Shown piece by piece: positions 1-7,001 of a stretch of DNA of 23,472 nt. Origin of the DNA: 13-2-20CM-68-14 sp051955535. GTDB lineage: Bacteria > Actinomycetota > Thermoleophilia > Gaiellales > Gaiellaceae. Below the pieces are notes generated by a model. It did no database searches. It was given only the letters and a program-made list of their open reading frames with translations, and had not been told where the DNA came from. The position numbers were made by a program, and so were the translations under genes. The stretch is taken from positions 1 to 23,472 of the forward strand of contig JBQCGP010000036.1 of NCBI GenBank assembly GCA_051955535.1, given 5' to 3'. The stretch's first letter is position 1. Every line of letters starts with the position of its first letter.

Positions 1-578
1 AAAACCGGCACGAGGAACATCAGCAGTCCGCAAAGGACGAGGGTCGCGAAGATCAGGACCATCGTCGGATACATCATCGCGCCCTTGACACGGCGCTTGA
101 TCTGCGTGTCCTTCTCGATCTGGAAGGCGACCCGATCGAGAACCTGGTCGAGGATACCGGCAGCCTCGCCGGCCTCGACCATCGAGACGTAGAGACGGCT
201 GAAGATCTTCGGGTGCCGCGCCATCGCCTGCGAGAGCAGCAAGCCGCCCTCGACGTCGGCGCGCAATTCCTTGACCACGAGCGAGAAGTAGGCGTCGTCG
301 GTCTGCTCCTCGAGGATGACGAGTGAGCTGACGACGTTGAGCCCGGCCTCGATCATCGTGGCGAACTGGCGCGAGAAGATCTGAAGCGTCTTCGGCTTGA
401 CCTTCTTGAACGCGGTCCGGACGCCCTCTTCTCCGCTTGCCGGCCGCTCGTCGATGCGCTCGGCGAGGAGGCCGCGGATGCGGAGTTGCTCCCGTGCCGC
501 CTCGCGGTCCGGGGCATGGATCTCGCCCGCAGACAGGATGCCCTCAGCATTGATCGCGCTGTACGCGTACGCCGCCAT
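1..578 (-). CDS. pilC: Type IV pilus inner-membrane platform protein PilC (GspF family), N-terminal part, cut by window edge
   Basis: Reading the minus strand from ATG at 578-576 gives an open frame to the window edge (about 192 residues), beginning MAAYAYSAINAEG. This is the usual start of PilC/GspF proteins, followed by the cytoplasmic four-helix domain with FSRQFATMIEAGL and SRLYVSMVEAGEAAGILDQVL, both hallmarks of the T2SSF domain. A first membrane segment (MMYPTMVLIFATLVLCGLLM) lies at the cut end. In the family, PilC is the membrane platform on which PilB and PilT act to add or remove pilins. The second T2SSF domain should lie left of position 1. It is divergent from the PilV-like gene at 662. 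A sigma-28-like promoter (CAAG-N15-GCCGATAC) ends 9 nt before the ATG, with no clear Shine-Dalgarno. The family call is secure; the orthologue name follows from the pilus context. Confidence 0.93.
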   Translation of the reverse strand, partial: MAAYAYSAINAEGILSAGEIHAPDREAAREQLRIRGLLAERIDERPASGEEGVRTAFKKVKPKTLQIFSRQFATMIEAGLNVVSSLVILEEQTDDAYFSLVVKELRADVEGGLLLSQAMARHPKIFSRLYVSMVEAGEAAGILDQVLDRVAFQIEKDTQIKRRVKGAMMYPTMVLIFATLVLCGLLMFLVPV

Positions 579-587
579 TCCAGAGGC

Positions 588-614
588 GTATCGGCAGGGG
601 GACTGCGGCGCTTG
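588..614 (-). promoter_or_regulatory. Putative sigma-28/WhiG-type promoter of pilC
   Basis: On the minus strand CAAG (614-611), a 15-bp spacer and GCCGATAC (595-588) stand 9 nt before the pilC ATG. The known FliA/WhiG consensus is TAAA-N15/16-GCCGATAA. The match is 7 of 8 in the -10 and 2 of 4 in the -35. The same CAAG-N15 arrangement recurs before the gene at 7549. Confidence 0.6.
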
Positions 615-638
615 AGTTACACGCGCTTGAGTTACACG
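609..638. repeat. Perfect tandem duplication of a 15-bp unit between divergent pilC and pilV-like genes
   Basis: The unit CGCTTGAGTTACACG occurs twice back to back (609-623 and 624-638). It overlaps the -35 of the pilC promoter on one strand and the expected -35 region of the PilV-like gene on the other. It could be an operator or simply a local slippage duplication. Confidence 0.8.
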
Positions 639-654
639 CGCGAGGTGCCGATAT
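627..654 (+). promoter_or_regulatory. Putative sigma-28/WhiG-type promoter of the PilV-like gene
   Basis: GCCGATAT at 647-654 matches the FliA/WhiG -10 at 7 of 8 positions and ends exactly 7 nt before the GTG at 662. The -35 is poor: TTGA (627-630) with a 16-bp spacer or TGAG (628-631) with 15. The spacing predicts transcription starting at or next to the GTG, so a leaderless mRNA. Confidence 0.45.
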
Positions 655-661
655 CCGGTTC

Positions 662-1216
662 GTGCTTGGACGCTTGCGGCAACGCCTGCGCGCAGACGAC
701 GGCTTCGGGTTGATGGAGCTTCTGATGGCGCTGACGCTCCTGAACATTGGGATCCTGGCGATCGTCGCCGCCTTCCAAGCCGGAGCACTGGCCATCACCC
801 GTGCCAGCCGGACTGCCACGGCCACCACGGTGGCCGACAAGCAGATGGAGCTCTTCCGTGCGATCCCGTACGGCTGCGTCTACGAGAACAGCCCTCCGTC
901 GGACGCGACCTACACGGGCGACAGCGCTTACGACGCGACCTTCGGGCTTACGACCGGGACGAGCTGCTCGAGCACCCCGCCCAGCGCGAGCGGCACGGCG
1001 GCCGCGGCCGATCATCACAGCTACCGCACGGATACCTACGTGGCGTGGACGTGCACCTCCGCGAAACCGACGGGATCGGCCGCCAGCCCATCGTGCCCCG
1101 CCGGAAGCGGCCGGCCGCTGAAGAAGGTCACGGTCGTCGTTCGCGACGCCTCGGGCCAGAACGCGGGTCGCGTTCTCGTCCGCGAGTCGTCGACGTTCGA
1201 CGCGGCGTACGGGTAA
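662..1216 (+). CDS. PilV-like minor prepilin
   Basis: A 184-residue protein with a class III prepilin signal: a short basic leader (MLGRLRQRLRADDG) is followed by the cleavage site G14/F15 and Glu at mature position 5 (FGLME), then a hydrophobic helix to about residue 40. PilD should cleave and N-methylate it. The ATTVADKQME region after the helix resembles PilV/PulI-type minor pilins, which prime pilus assembly. Several Cys in the globular part (GTSCSS, AWTCTS, PSCPAG) may form disulfides. The start is GTG at 662, the only one that leaves a complete leader; no good Shine-Dalgarno is seen and the putative -10 box ends 7 nt upstream. It is monocistronic, divergent from pilC, and followed by a hairpin at 1387-1424. 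The minor-pilin class is well supported; the exact PilV assignment is moderate. Confidence 0.85.
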   Translation: MLGRLRQRLRADDGFGLMELLMALTLLNIGILAIVAAFQAGALAITRASRTATATTVADKQMELFRAIPYGCVYENSPPSDATYTGDSAYDATFGLTTGTSCSSTPPSASGTAAAADHHSYRTDTYVAWTCTSAKPTGSAASPSCPAGSGRPLKKVTVVVRDASGQNAGRVLVRESSTFDAAYG

Positions 1217-1386
1217 GCCGCGCGGCGCAGTCTCCTGCGCTCGTCTGGCACGGGACCGCAGTCGAGCGACGCGCCTGACGGCGAAGAGCCGCGTCCGCTC
1301 GCGACAGCATTGTCGCCCAGCCGCCGAACCATGCGGCGTCTTGTGGATGAAAAGTCACGCCTTCGTCGCAGTTGCCATGACCGTTT

Positions 1387-1424
1387 GCGGCAGTTCGGGT
1401 GGACAGTCCACTGCGAACTGCCGC
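1387..1424. terminator. Large inverted repeat between convergent PilV-like and pilP-like genes
   Basis: Perfect 11-bp arms GCGGCAGTTCG (1387-1397) and CGAACTGCCGC (1414-1424) enclose an inner palindrome GTGGAC-A-GTCCAC (1399-1411). No T tract follows on either strand, so a Rho-independent function is uncertain. It lies in the 248-nt gap 1217-1464, where I see no gene; a smaller hairpin (CTCGG/CCGAG, about 1431-1440) follows. The GGACAGTCC core is shared with the palindrome array at 8392-8464. Confidence 0.55.
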
Positions 1425-1464
1425 CGCGGCCTCGGGCCGAGCGATGCCGAGACGGCGTCGCAGT

Positions 1465-2232
1465 CTAGGCGACCGTGACCAGCCGCAGCACGTAGCGCGT
1501 GCCGTCGGCGGTGTTCATCAGCGTGATCGTCTTGCCCTTCGCGAGGGTGACGGTCGCCGCGCCGCTCTCGTAGCTGCCGCCCGCAATGCCGATCTTCGCG
1601 GCGCGCGGCGTCAGTGAGACCAGTGTGAACACGGGCGAGCCGGAGGGGAACGACGAGCCGACGGTGACCGAGCTCGCGGCCCCGTTGATCGTGATCGTCG
1701 CCTTGGTGACCTTCGCGGACGCGGCCGTCTTGGCGGTCGTGCCCGCGGCAATCACCATTCCGGACTTCGCCGTCTTCTTGACGACGCCGGGCTTCGGCGT
1801 CACGGCAGCGCAACCGGAGCTGCCGCTGGAGTCCGAGCTCGAGCCCGCGCTCGCACCGCAGTCCGTGATCTGCTGATGGAAGGGATCCTTGCTCTTGAAC
1901 TTGCTGAACGACACGAGCTGGCCCGCGGCCGGCGGCAACGGGTTGCTCGGGTCGTTGACACCGTCCACCGAGGTTGCGGTGGCCGAGGCAGCCGGCACCC
2001 CCGACGCAGAGCCGTCCAGGGCGGGCGGGGCCAGCGGCGTCGAGCCGGGCGCGGCCGTCGTGGTCGTCGCTGCGGACGAAGACGAGGACGACGTGCCCTG
2101 ATTCTGTTTCAGCATCTTCATCGTGCGCGGCACCTGGAACACGAGCAGCCCCAGCAGGAGAACTCCGCCGACGGCGGCCATCATCTTCTGCTTCTTGGCC
2201 TTTGCCTTGGGATCGAACTTCTTTTTTGCCAT
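1465..2232 (-). CDS. PilP/GspC-like pilus alignment protein
   Basis: 255 residues, last gene of the pilTMNO operon, in the place where diderm systems have PilP. It has a very basic cytoplasmic start (MAKKKFDPKAKAKKQK), one membrane helix at about 18-34, a long Ser/Thr/Ala/Pro-rich linker (about 45-105), then FSKFKSKDPF (about 107-116). The last motif resembles the KDPF segment that precedes the beta domain of PilP/GspC. The C-terminal 70 residues look like a small beta domain. PilP is a lipoprotein in diderms that contacts PilQ; here there is no lipobox and a membrane anchor replaces it. The ATG at 2232 overlaps the pilO stop by 1 nt (TGATG), with GGAGG upstream. Homology to PilP is inferred from position and the KDPF motif, so an unrelated T4P accessory protein is possible. 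Confidence 0.6.
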   Translation of the reverse strand: MAKKKFDPKAKAKKQKMMAAVGGVLLLGLLVFQVPRTMKMLKQNQGTSSSSSSAATTTTAAPGSTPLAPPALDGSASGVPAASATATSVDGVNDPSNPLPPAAGQLVSFSKFKSKDPFHQQITDCGASAGSSSDSSGSSGCAAVTPKPGVVKKTAKSGMVIAAGTTAKTAASAKVTKATITINGAASSVTVGSSFPSGSPVFTLVSLTPRAAKIGIAGGSYESGAATVTLAKGKTITLMNTADGTRYVLRLVTVA

Positions 2233-2972
2233 CAGTTCGTGCCTCCGGCGGCCGGTGCCGCTGTGGCCCCTGGCGTCGTGGTGGACGGGCTAGTCGTCGT
2301 GGTCGTAGGCGACGTCGTCGCCGGCGTCGTCGATCCCGGCGTCGTGCTCGAGCCGGCGCCCGGCGACCCAACCGGAGCCTGCGGCGGCGCGCTCACTGTC
2401 GCGCCGGTCCCGTAGATGTAGGCGTCGATCGTCAGCGACGCCTGGATCTGCGGGAACTTCTTCTCGCCTTCGTTGAAATTGATGTTGTCGACCGTGAAGA
2501 GCCGCCCGTCCGCCTCGAGCGCGCCGCGCCGGACGTCGACCAGGTTGCGCAGCCGAAGCAGGAAGTCGTTCAGCTGGAAGAAGTTGCCGTTGAAGACCAC
2601 GCTGATCGGCACGACCTGGTAGCCGGTCAGCGGCGTCGAGCCCTGGGGCGAGATCGAGTCGAATGAGATGCCGCTCTGCCGAGCGACGTTGTTCAGCTCG
2701 AGCACGATCCCGGCCTCGTCCGGCTGGTCCGGCATCGCCTTCGTGAGCCGGAACAGATCCGCGACGCGCACCTTCTGCGCGTCCTTCGCCTTCACGAGCA
2801 AGGCGCGGGCATCGTCTACCTGCTTCTGCTCCGCCGCGATCTGCTTCGAGAGATCGGAGGCCGTCGAATTCTGCGGCCTCACCAGCACGAAGTAACCGAG
2901 CGCGCCGACCACAAGCAGCGCGGCGACCGTGATCGCGATCTGCGCGGACTGGGGCAGCTTCTTGAGCTTCAC
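2232..2972 (-). CDS. pilO: Type IV pilus alignment protein PilO
   Basis: 246 residues from GTG at 2972, which overlaps the pilN stop as GTGA and has GGAG 7 nt upstream. Longer frames reaching to 3260 are out-of-frame readings of pilN and are not used. It has one transmembrane helix at about 11-31, a coiled coil at about 36-70 (LSKQIAAEQKQVDDARALLVKA region), then a ferredoxin-like periplasmic-type domain with the PilO features VVFNGNFFQLNDFLLRLRNL and LTIDAYIYGT. PilO dimerises with PilN and links the cytoplasmic motor to the outside. The unusual part is the last 55 or so residues, almost only Thr, Pro, Ser, Ala and Gly, outside the membrane. The family call is strong. Confidence 0.9.
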   Translation of the reverse strand: MKLKKLPQSAQIAITVAALLVVGALGYFVLVRPQNSTASDLSKQIAAEQKQVDDARALLVKAKDAQKVRVADLFRLTKAMPDQPDEAGIVLELNNVARQSGISFDSISPQGSTPLTGYQVVPISVVFNGNFFQLNDFLLRLRNLVDVRRGALEADGRLFTVDNINFNEGEKKFPQIQASLTIDAYIYGTGATVSAPPQAPVGSPGAGSSTTPGSTTPATTSPTTTTTSPSTTTPGATAAPAAGGTN

Positions 2973-3607
2973 GAGCTTGCTCCGGGCGCGCGGACGTTGG
3001 CCGAGATCTTGAAGTGGACGATCGGGCGCTCGTTGATCTTGCCCTGCTCGCTGGTCACGAGCTGCACCTGCTCGAGATCCGGAATCACCGCAAGCCGGGT
3101 CAGGAGCCGGGCAACCGCGTCGTGCGAGTACGTGTACCCCTCGATCGTGAAGCCCTGTTCGCCGGCCGCCAGCGATCCTGTCGTCGACGAGCTGGCGCTC
3201 AGCGTGGCGGTCGTCGCGGTCGCCGGCGTCGGCGCCGCCGCGGTCAGAGACTCCAACCACACGTCGTCAGGCAGCACGAGCGCGAACTCGCGCAACACCC
3301 GGTCCCACGCAACCCGGCGCGACAACGCGGCGTTGAGCGCTGTCACGCGCGCCTTCTTGTCGGCGACCAGTGCGTCCTGCTGCGCCAGCTGGGTCTGCGC
3401 GGGGACGGGGATCGCCGCCAGCTCCTGCTTCTTCTGCTCGAGCGCGAGCCGGCGCGAGCTCACGGTTCCATGGGCGCTGACGAAAAGCAGCGCGAGCGCC
3501 GCCATCAAGACGGTGAAACCGCCGATCGCTGTCGCCGCCAGCGCCGGCGGGATCGTCGGGCCGCCGAGCCGCCGATCGTCTCTCGGAAGAAGGTTGACGG
3601 CCTTCAC
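2969..3607 (-). CDS. pilN: Type IV pilus alignment protein PilN
   Basis: 212 residues. The N-terminus MKAVNLLPRD contains the INLLP-type motif by which PilN docks into PilM in characterised systems. One transmembrane helix lies at about 24-45, followed by a coiled coil (LALEQKKQELAA, about 53-65, onward to about 95) and a ferredoxin-like domain with VWLESLT and FTIEGYTYSHDAVARLLTRL. It sits one base downstream of the pilM stop and starts at GTG 3607 with GAGG upstream. Length and architecture are typical of the family. Operon position between pilM and pilO confirms the assignment. Confidence 0.93.
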   Translation of the reverse strand: MKAVNLLPRDDRRLGGPTIPPALAATAIGGFTVLMAALALLFVSAHGTVSSRRLALEQKKQELAAIPVPAQTQLAQQDALVADKKARVTALNAALSRRVAWDRVLREFALVLPDDVWLESLTAAAPTPATATTATLSASSSTTGSLAAGEQGFTIEGYTYSHDAVARLLTRLAVIPDLEQVQLVTSEQGKINERPIVHFKISANVRAPGASS

Positions 3608-3608
3608 G

Positions 3609-5189
3609 TCAGTCCTCGATCCCGAGCCCGATTGCGATCGCCAGCGAGCCGATCTGCTCGGCGTCCCTGACCTTCTTGCCGACCTTGACGCGCGCGAGTG
3701 GATCGCCGGGCCGGACGCTGACGCCGACCAACGTCTGAAGCTCCTCGGCGAGGCCGCGCAGATGCACCGAGCCGCCGGTCAGCACGATCTCGCCGATCCC
3801 CAGCGAGTCCGGCTGGCTCTGGTAGAACTGGAGCGAGGAGACGAGCTCCCGGGCGAAGCTCTGTAGCTGCCGCCGGACCGCCTCCCGTGCGCGGTTTGCC
3901 TGCTCTTCGGTCAACCCTTCGATCGTGTCGACGTGCGTGAGCGAGAGGGCCCGCTTGATCGGCTCGGCCTCGGACGGAGCGATGTCGAGCTCGCGCGCGA
4001 TCGCGACGTTCAGGGTCGCCCCGCCCCAATCGAGCACGCGAGTGAACTCGCAGACACGGCCGTTCGAGACGGCGAAGGTGGAGCGGTCGTGCCCGACCGC
4101 GACGACGACAACCGCGGCGTTCGCGGTGCCGGCCTCGGCCGGCAAGGGCTCGGAGATCGCGCGTAGGAGCGCGAACGCCTCGAGGTCGATGCCGACCAGC
4201 TTGATGCCGGCCTTCTTGCACGCCACGACGTACCGGTCGAGCAGATCGCGGTAGGCGACGACGAGCAGGATCCGGCGCGTGAGGCTGCCGTCCTCCTCCT
4301 CGCGCTCGCCGAGCACCTGCCAGTCGATGACGGCCTCCTCGATCGGAATCGGCAGCACTTCGTGCGCGCGGAAGCGCACGGCGTTCTCGAGCTGGTTGAC
4401 ATCCTCGATGCCGCCGATCTCGAAGATCCGGACGCCGATTCGGTTGTTCGCGATTCCGAGCCGCACGCCCTGGCGGGGCAGCTTGTGGCGCTTGAAGAAA
4501 TCTTTGAGAGCGACCGAGAGGCCTTCGAGGTCGCGGAGCTCGCCGCCGACGATCACGCCTGGCTCGAGATCCTCGCGGGCGACCTGGATCAGCTCCGGGA
4601 CCCCGTTGTTGTGGACGCGGGCCGCGGCGAGCTGCGAGCCACCGATCTTGAGCCCGGTGATGCGCTTCATCCGCTTCGCGGAGGCGGCAGCCTGCTTCGA
4701 CTTGCCGGCCGTCGCCTTCTCCTTCTTGCCACCGCCGAACGAGAGATCGCGCTTGTAGAAGGGAACCCGCTCGCCCTTCGGCGGCTTCTCCTTTTTCACC
4801 TTCTCCTTCTTGACCTTTTCCTTCTTCGGCTTTTCCGCCTTTGTCTTGGGCTTTGCGTCCTTGTTGCCGCGGCCGAAGGAGAGATCGCGCTTGTACCAGG
4901 GGGCGCGCTCGTCCTCGAGATCGACAGCTTCCGGCTCTGGTTCGGGCGCAGCTACGGGGATTGCCTGCGCCGGCGCCGGCGGCACGGGCGGAGCCGGAGA
5001 GACCGCGACCGGAGCCGCCGGCGTCGGCGCAGGCGTTGGGGAACTTTCAGCCGGGGCCGGAACCTGGGCCGCGGTCGGAGCCTCGGGTGCCGGTTCAGGC
5101 GTCGCCGCGGGCTCGACCGGCTCGTCGGCCTCCTTGTTCTTCCGGCCGATCAGGTCCGAGAGCTTGACTTCCTTGTTCCAGTCGACCAC
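3609..5189 (-). CDS. pilM: Actin-like type IV pilus protein PilM with long N-terminal extension
   Basis: 526 residues from GTG 5189, well above the usual 350 or so. The last 350 residues (about 177-526) are a recognisable PilM: ITGLKIGGSQLAAARV, AVRFRAHEVLPIPIEEAVIDW, SLQFYQSQ and IVLTGGSVHLRGLAEELQ. PilM is a cytoplasmic actin-fold protein that binds the PilN N-terminus and pilus ATPases. The first 175 residues are an extension: LSDLIGRKNKE near the start, a Pro/Ala-rich stretch (about 24-90), a Lys-rich stretch (about 110-140), and two copies of an aromatic-YKRDLSFG motif (98-106 and 144-152). The acidic residue of the first phosphate-binding motif (usual GLDIG or GLEIG) is Lys here (GLKIG), and the second (usual DIG) reads AVG. 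It starts 3 nt after the pilT stop. Confidence 0.92.
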   Translation of the reverse strand: MVDWNKEVKLSDLIGRKNKEADEPVEPAATPEPAPEAPTAAQVPAPAESSPTPAPTPAAPVAVSPAPPVPPAPAQAIPVAAPEPEPEAVDLEDERAPWYKRDLSFGRGNKDAKPKTKAEKPKKEKVKKEKVKKEKPPKGERVPFYKRDLSFGGGKKEKATAGKSKQAAASAKRMKRITGLKIGGSQLAAARVHNNGVPELIQVAREDLEPGVIVGGELRDLEGLSVALKDFFKRHKLPRQGVRLGIANNRIGVRIFEIGGIEDVNQLENAVRFRAHEVLPIPIEEAVIDWQVLGEREEEDGSLTRRILLVVAYRDLLDRYVVACKKAGIKLVGIDLEAFALLRAISEPLPAEAGTANAAVVVVAVGHDRSTFAVSNGRVCEFTRVLDWGGATLNVAIARELDIAPSEAEPIKRALSLTHVDTIEGLTEEQANRAREAVRRQLQSFARELVSSLQFYQSQPDSLGIGEIVLTGGSVHLRGLAEELQTLVGVSVRPGDPLARVKVGKKVRDAEQIGSLAIAIGLGIED

Positions 5190-5192
5190 GGG

Positions 5193-6344
5193 TTATGCCT
5201 CTGCTACCCGTAGGCCGCCGACCAGCGGCGGCGCTTCGGGGACCGCCTGCTTGCCGGAGACGTCGACGCCCGCGCGCTCCAGCAGGCCGAACAGCTGCTC
5301 GGGCCGGCTCGAGCGGCTCAGGGCGTCGTCGAGGGTGACGATGCCGCGCACGACCAGGTCCGAAAGGGCCTGCTCCATCGTCTGCATGCCCTTCGTGGTG
5401 CTGGTCTGCATTACCGAGTAGACCTGCTCGACTTTGCCCTGCCTGATCAGGTTCCGGACCGCGTCGTCAGGGAAGAGAATCTCGAGCGCGGCAACTCGCC
5501 CGTCGCCCGCCGGAGTCGGCAGCAGCGCCTGTGTGCAGACGCCCTGGAGCGTCGCGGCGAGCTGGACCCGGACCTGCTCCTGCTGTGCGCCCGGGAAAGC
5601 GTCGATGATCCGGTCGACAGTGCTCGGCGCGCTCTGGGTGTGCAGTGTCGCGAAGACGAGGTGACCGGTCTCGGCCGCCGTGATCGCGGTGCCGATCGTC
5701 TCGAGGTCGCGCATCTCGCCGAGGAGGATCACGTCGGGGTCTTCACGCAATGCCGCGCGCAGCGCCTCGGCGAAGCTCGGCGCGTCGGCGCCGATCTCGC
5801 GCTGGTTGACGATGCAGCGCTTGTGGCGATGAACGAACTCGACCGGGTCCTCGATCGTGAGGATGTGCTCGGCGCGCTTGCGGTTGATTTCGTCGATCAG
5901 CGCCGCGAGCGTCGTGGACTTACCCGAGCCCGTTGGCCCGGTGATCAAGACGAGGCCGCGCGGCTTCTCCGTCAGCGAATGCAGTGCCGAGGGGATGCCG
6001 AGCTCCTCGAGGGTCTTGATGTCGGCAGGGATCAGGCGGAAGGCGGCCCCGAGCGTGCCGCGTTGGAAGAAAACGTTGACACGGAAGCGCGCCAGGCCCG
6101 GGAGCGAGTGCGCGAGGTCGATGTGACGGTTGTTCTCGAGTTGCTTCTGCTGCTCCGTGGACAAGATGCGGTAGAGCATCTGGTGCGTGTCCTCGGGCGT
6201 CAGCTCCGGGATGTCCTCGTAGCGCTGCAGCGTCCCGTTCACCCGCATGGCCGGCGGCGTGCCGACCGTCAAGTGCAGGTCTGACGCATTGCGCGCCACC
6301 ATGCGCTCGAGCAGAGCGTCGATCGAGAGGAAGGTCTCCGGCAT
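5193..6344 (-). CDS. pilT: Type IV pilus retraction ATPase PilT
   Basis: 383 residues, first gene of the pilT-M-N-O-P operon. All PilT landmarks are present: N-terminal ASDLHLTVGTPP, Walker A GPTGSGKS (136-143), Asp-box TIEDPVEF (about 163-170), Walker B DPDVILLGE (202-210), His-box TLHT (233-236), and an AIRNLI-type motif AVRNLI (295-300) that is needed for retraction in studied PilT proteins. It is a hexameric cytoplasmic motor that powers pilin disassembly at PilC. Start ATG 6344 has AAGGG close upstream. A sigma-28-like promoter (TAAG-N15-GCCGATTA) lies 16 nt before the ATG. The C-terminus carries a 20-residue Pro/Ala-rich tail after the conserved domain. Confidence 0.95.
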   Translation of the reverse strand: MPETFLSIDALLERMVARNASDLHLTVGTPPAMRVNGTLQRYEDIPELTPEDTHQMLYRILSTEQQKQLENNRHIDLAHSLPGLARFRVNVFFQRGTLGAAFRLIPADIKTLEELGIPSALHSLTEKPRGLVLITGPTGSGKSTTLAALIDEINRKRAEHILTIEDPVEFVHRHKRCIVNQREIGADAPSFAEALRAALREDPDVILLGEMRDLETIGTAITAAETGHLVFATLHTQSAPSTVDRIIDAFPGAQQEQVRVQLAATLQGVCTQALLPTPAGDGRVAALEILFPDDAVRNLIRQGKVEQVYSVMQTSTTKGMQTMEQALSDLVVRGIVTLDDALSRSSRPEQLFGLLERAGVDVSGKQAVPEAPPLVGGLRVAEA

Positions 6345-6360
6345 TGCCCTTCGACCGGGC

Positions 6361-6387
6361 TAATCGGCAGCGGGCAGGGATTCCTTA
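6361..6387 (-). promoter_or_regulatory. Putative sigma-28/WhiG-type promoter of the pilTMNOP operon
   Basis: TAAG (6387-6384), a 15-bp spacer, then GCCGATTA (6368-6361) on the minus strand. This matches TAAA-N15-GCCGATAA at 3 of 4 and 7 of 8 positions. A 16-nt leader with AAGGG then leads to the pilT ATG. Confidence 0.65.
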
Positions 6388-6436
6388 ACCCCGCGTCAGG
6401 CCTTCAGGCGGGGATCCCCCAACCGGGGGGTGCGCC
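6388..6436. other. Two GC-rich hairpins in the pilT/pilA divergent region
   Basis: CCCCGC (6389-6394) can pair with GCGGGG some 13 nt later, and CCCCC-AACC-GGGGG follows at about 6416-6430. Both lie upstream of the pilA1 -10-like box. They could be binding sites or structure in an upstream-initiated transcript. I could not match them to a known riboswitch. Confidence 0.3.
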
Positions 6437-6451
6437 GACTCCCTACGGGTG

Positions 6452-6459
6452 ACCGATAA
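6452..6459 (+). promoter_or_regulatory. GCCGATAA-like -10 box upstream of the first major prepilin
   Basis: ACCGATAA matches the sigma-28/WhiG -10 at 7 of 8 positions, but no TAAA-like -35 is present 15-16 bp upstream. AGCCACC follows 8 nt later (6468-6474) and is also found after the equivalent box of the second prepilin. A start near 6467 would give a leader of about 38 nt with AAGGAGG. Confidence 0.4.
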
Positions 6460-6504
6460 GCAGCGCGAGCCACCCTGACGGCACCCCCCAAGGAGGATCC
6501 ACCT

Positions 6505-6903
6505 ATGGTTTCACGGCTTTCGAGCCGGCTTACGCTGGCAAAGCGCGACGAGGGTTTCACGCTGATCGAGCTCCTCGTCGTGATCATCATCCTGGGAATC
6601 CTGCTGGCCATCGCGATTCCCTCGTACCTGAGCTTCAGGACCCGCGCGAACAAGTCGGCCGCTCAGGCCAACGTCCGCGCTGCGATCCCGGGCATCGAGG
6701 CCTACGCGGCCGACAACACGAAGACCATGTATCTCGGCGCCCACCTGACCAAGCTGCAGCTCTCCTACGACGCCGGCATCAAGAACATCACCGTCAAGGT
6801 GAATGCCGCCGGCACCGGGTACTGCATCCAGAACACGAAGCCGACCGGTGTCAGCTACCACAAGAGCGGCCCCGCGGGAGACATCATCCCGGGCACCTGC
6901 TGA
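6505..6903 (+). CDS. Major type IV prepilin, copy 1
   Basis: 132 residues. The leader MVSRLSSRLTLAKRDEG (17 residues) ends in Gly, followed by FTLIELLVVIIILGILLAIAIP, the textbook type IV pilin start with Glu5. Mature length is 115 residues. The Cys in YCIQ and the final Cys would form the usual C-terminal disulfide loop. PilD cleaves the leader and PilB/PilC polymerise the product. AAGGAGG lies upstream of the ATG. A strong terminator follows directly, so it is a single-gene unit. The mature part differs from copy 2 at only three positions (MYL versus DYI covering two of them, and GPAG versus GPGG), while the leader is quite different. A pilA name would be reasonable, but which copy is the main subunit cannot be told. 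Confidence 0.95.
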   Translation: MVSRLSSRLTLAKRDEGFTLIELLVVIIILGILLAIAIPSYLSFRTRANKSAAQANVRAAIPGIEAYAADNTKTMYLGAHLTKLQLSYDAGIKNITVKVNAAGTGYCIQNTKPTGVSYHKSGPAGDIIPGTC

Positions 6904-6924
6904 GCCGGACACGTTCCTGCTTCA

Positions 6925-6960
6925 CAAAAAGGGCGCGGGAGACCGCGCCCTTTTTGTTTC
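6925..6960 (+). terminator. Strong Rho-independent terminator after prepilin copy 1
   Basis: A 14-bp perfect stem: C plus five A plus GGGCGCGG (6925-6938), a GAGA tetraloop (6939-6942), then CCGCGCCC plus five T plus G (6943-6956). More T residues follow. The flanking A and T tracts would let it work on both strands. Confidence 0.93.
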
Positions 6961-7001
6961 CTAACCCTCACCCGTTCGGGGGTGGACCCGCGGGCGCTGG
7001 C

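Noticed and set aside
2973..3260. Longer N-terminus for PilO (start at 3260)
   Set aside because: The extra 96 residues are an out-of-frame reading of pilN with unnatural Arg/Ala/Gly composition. GTG 2972 has a good ribosome binding site and the normal GTGA overlap.
6388..6500. c-di-GMP-I (GEMM) riboswitch upstream of the prepilins
   Set aside because: Some GEMM-like fragments (AAAGCCACC, CCGATA) are present near both prepilins, but the conserved two-helix core with its tetraloop receptor and the GGCAAACC/GACGCAAAGCC elements is not. The CCGATA is better explained as a -10 box.
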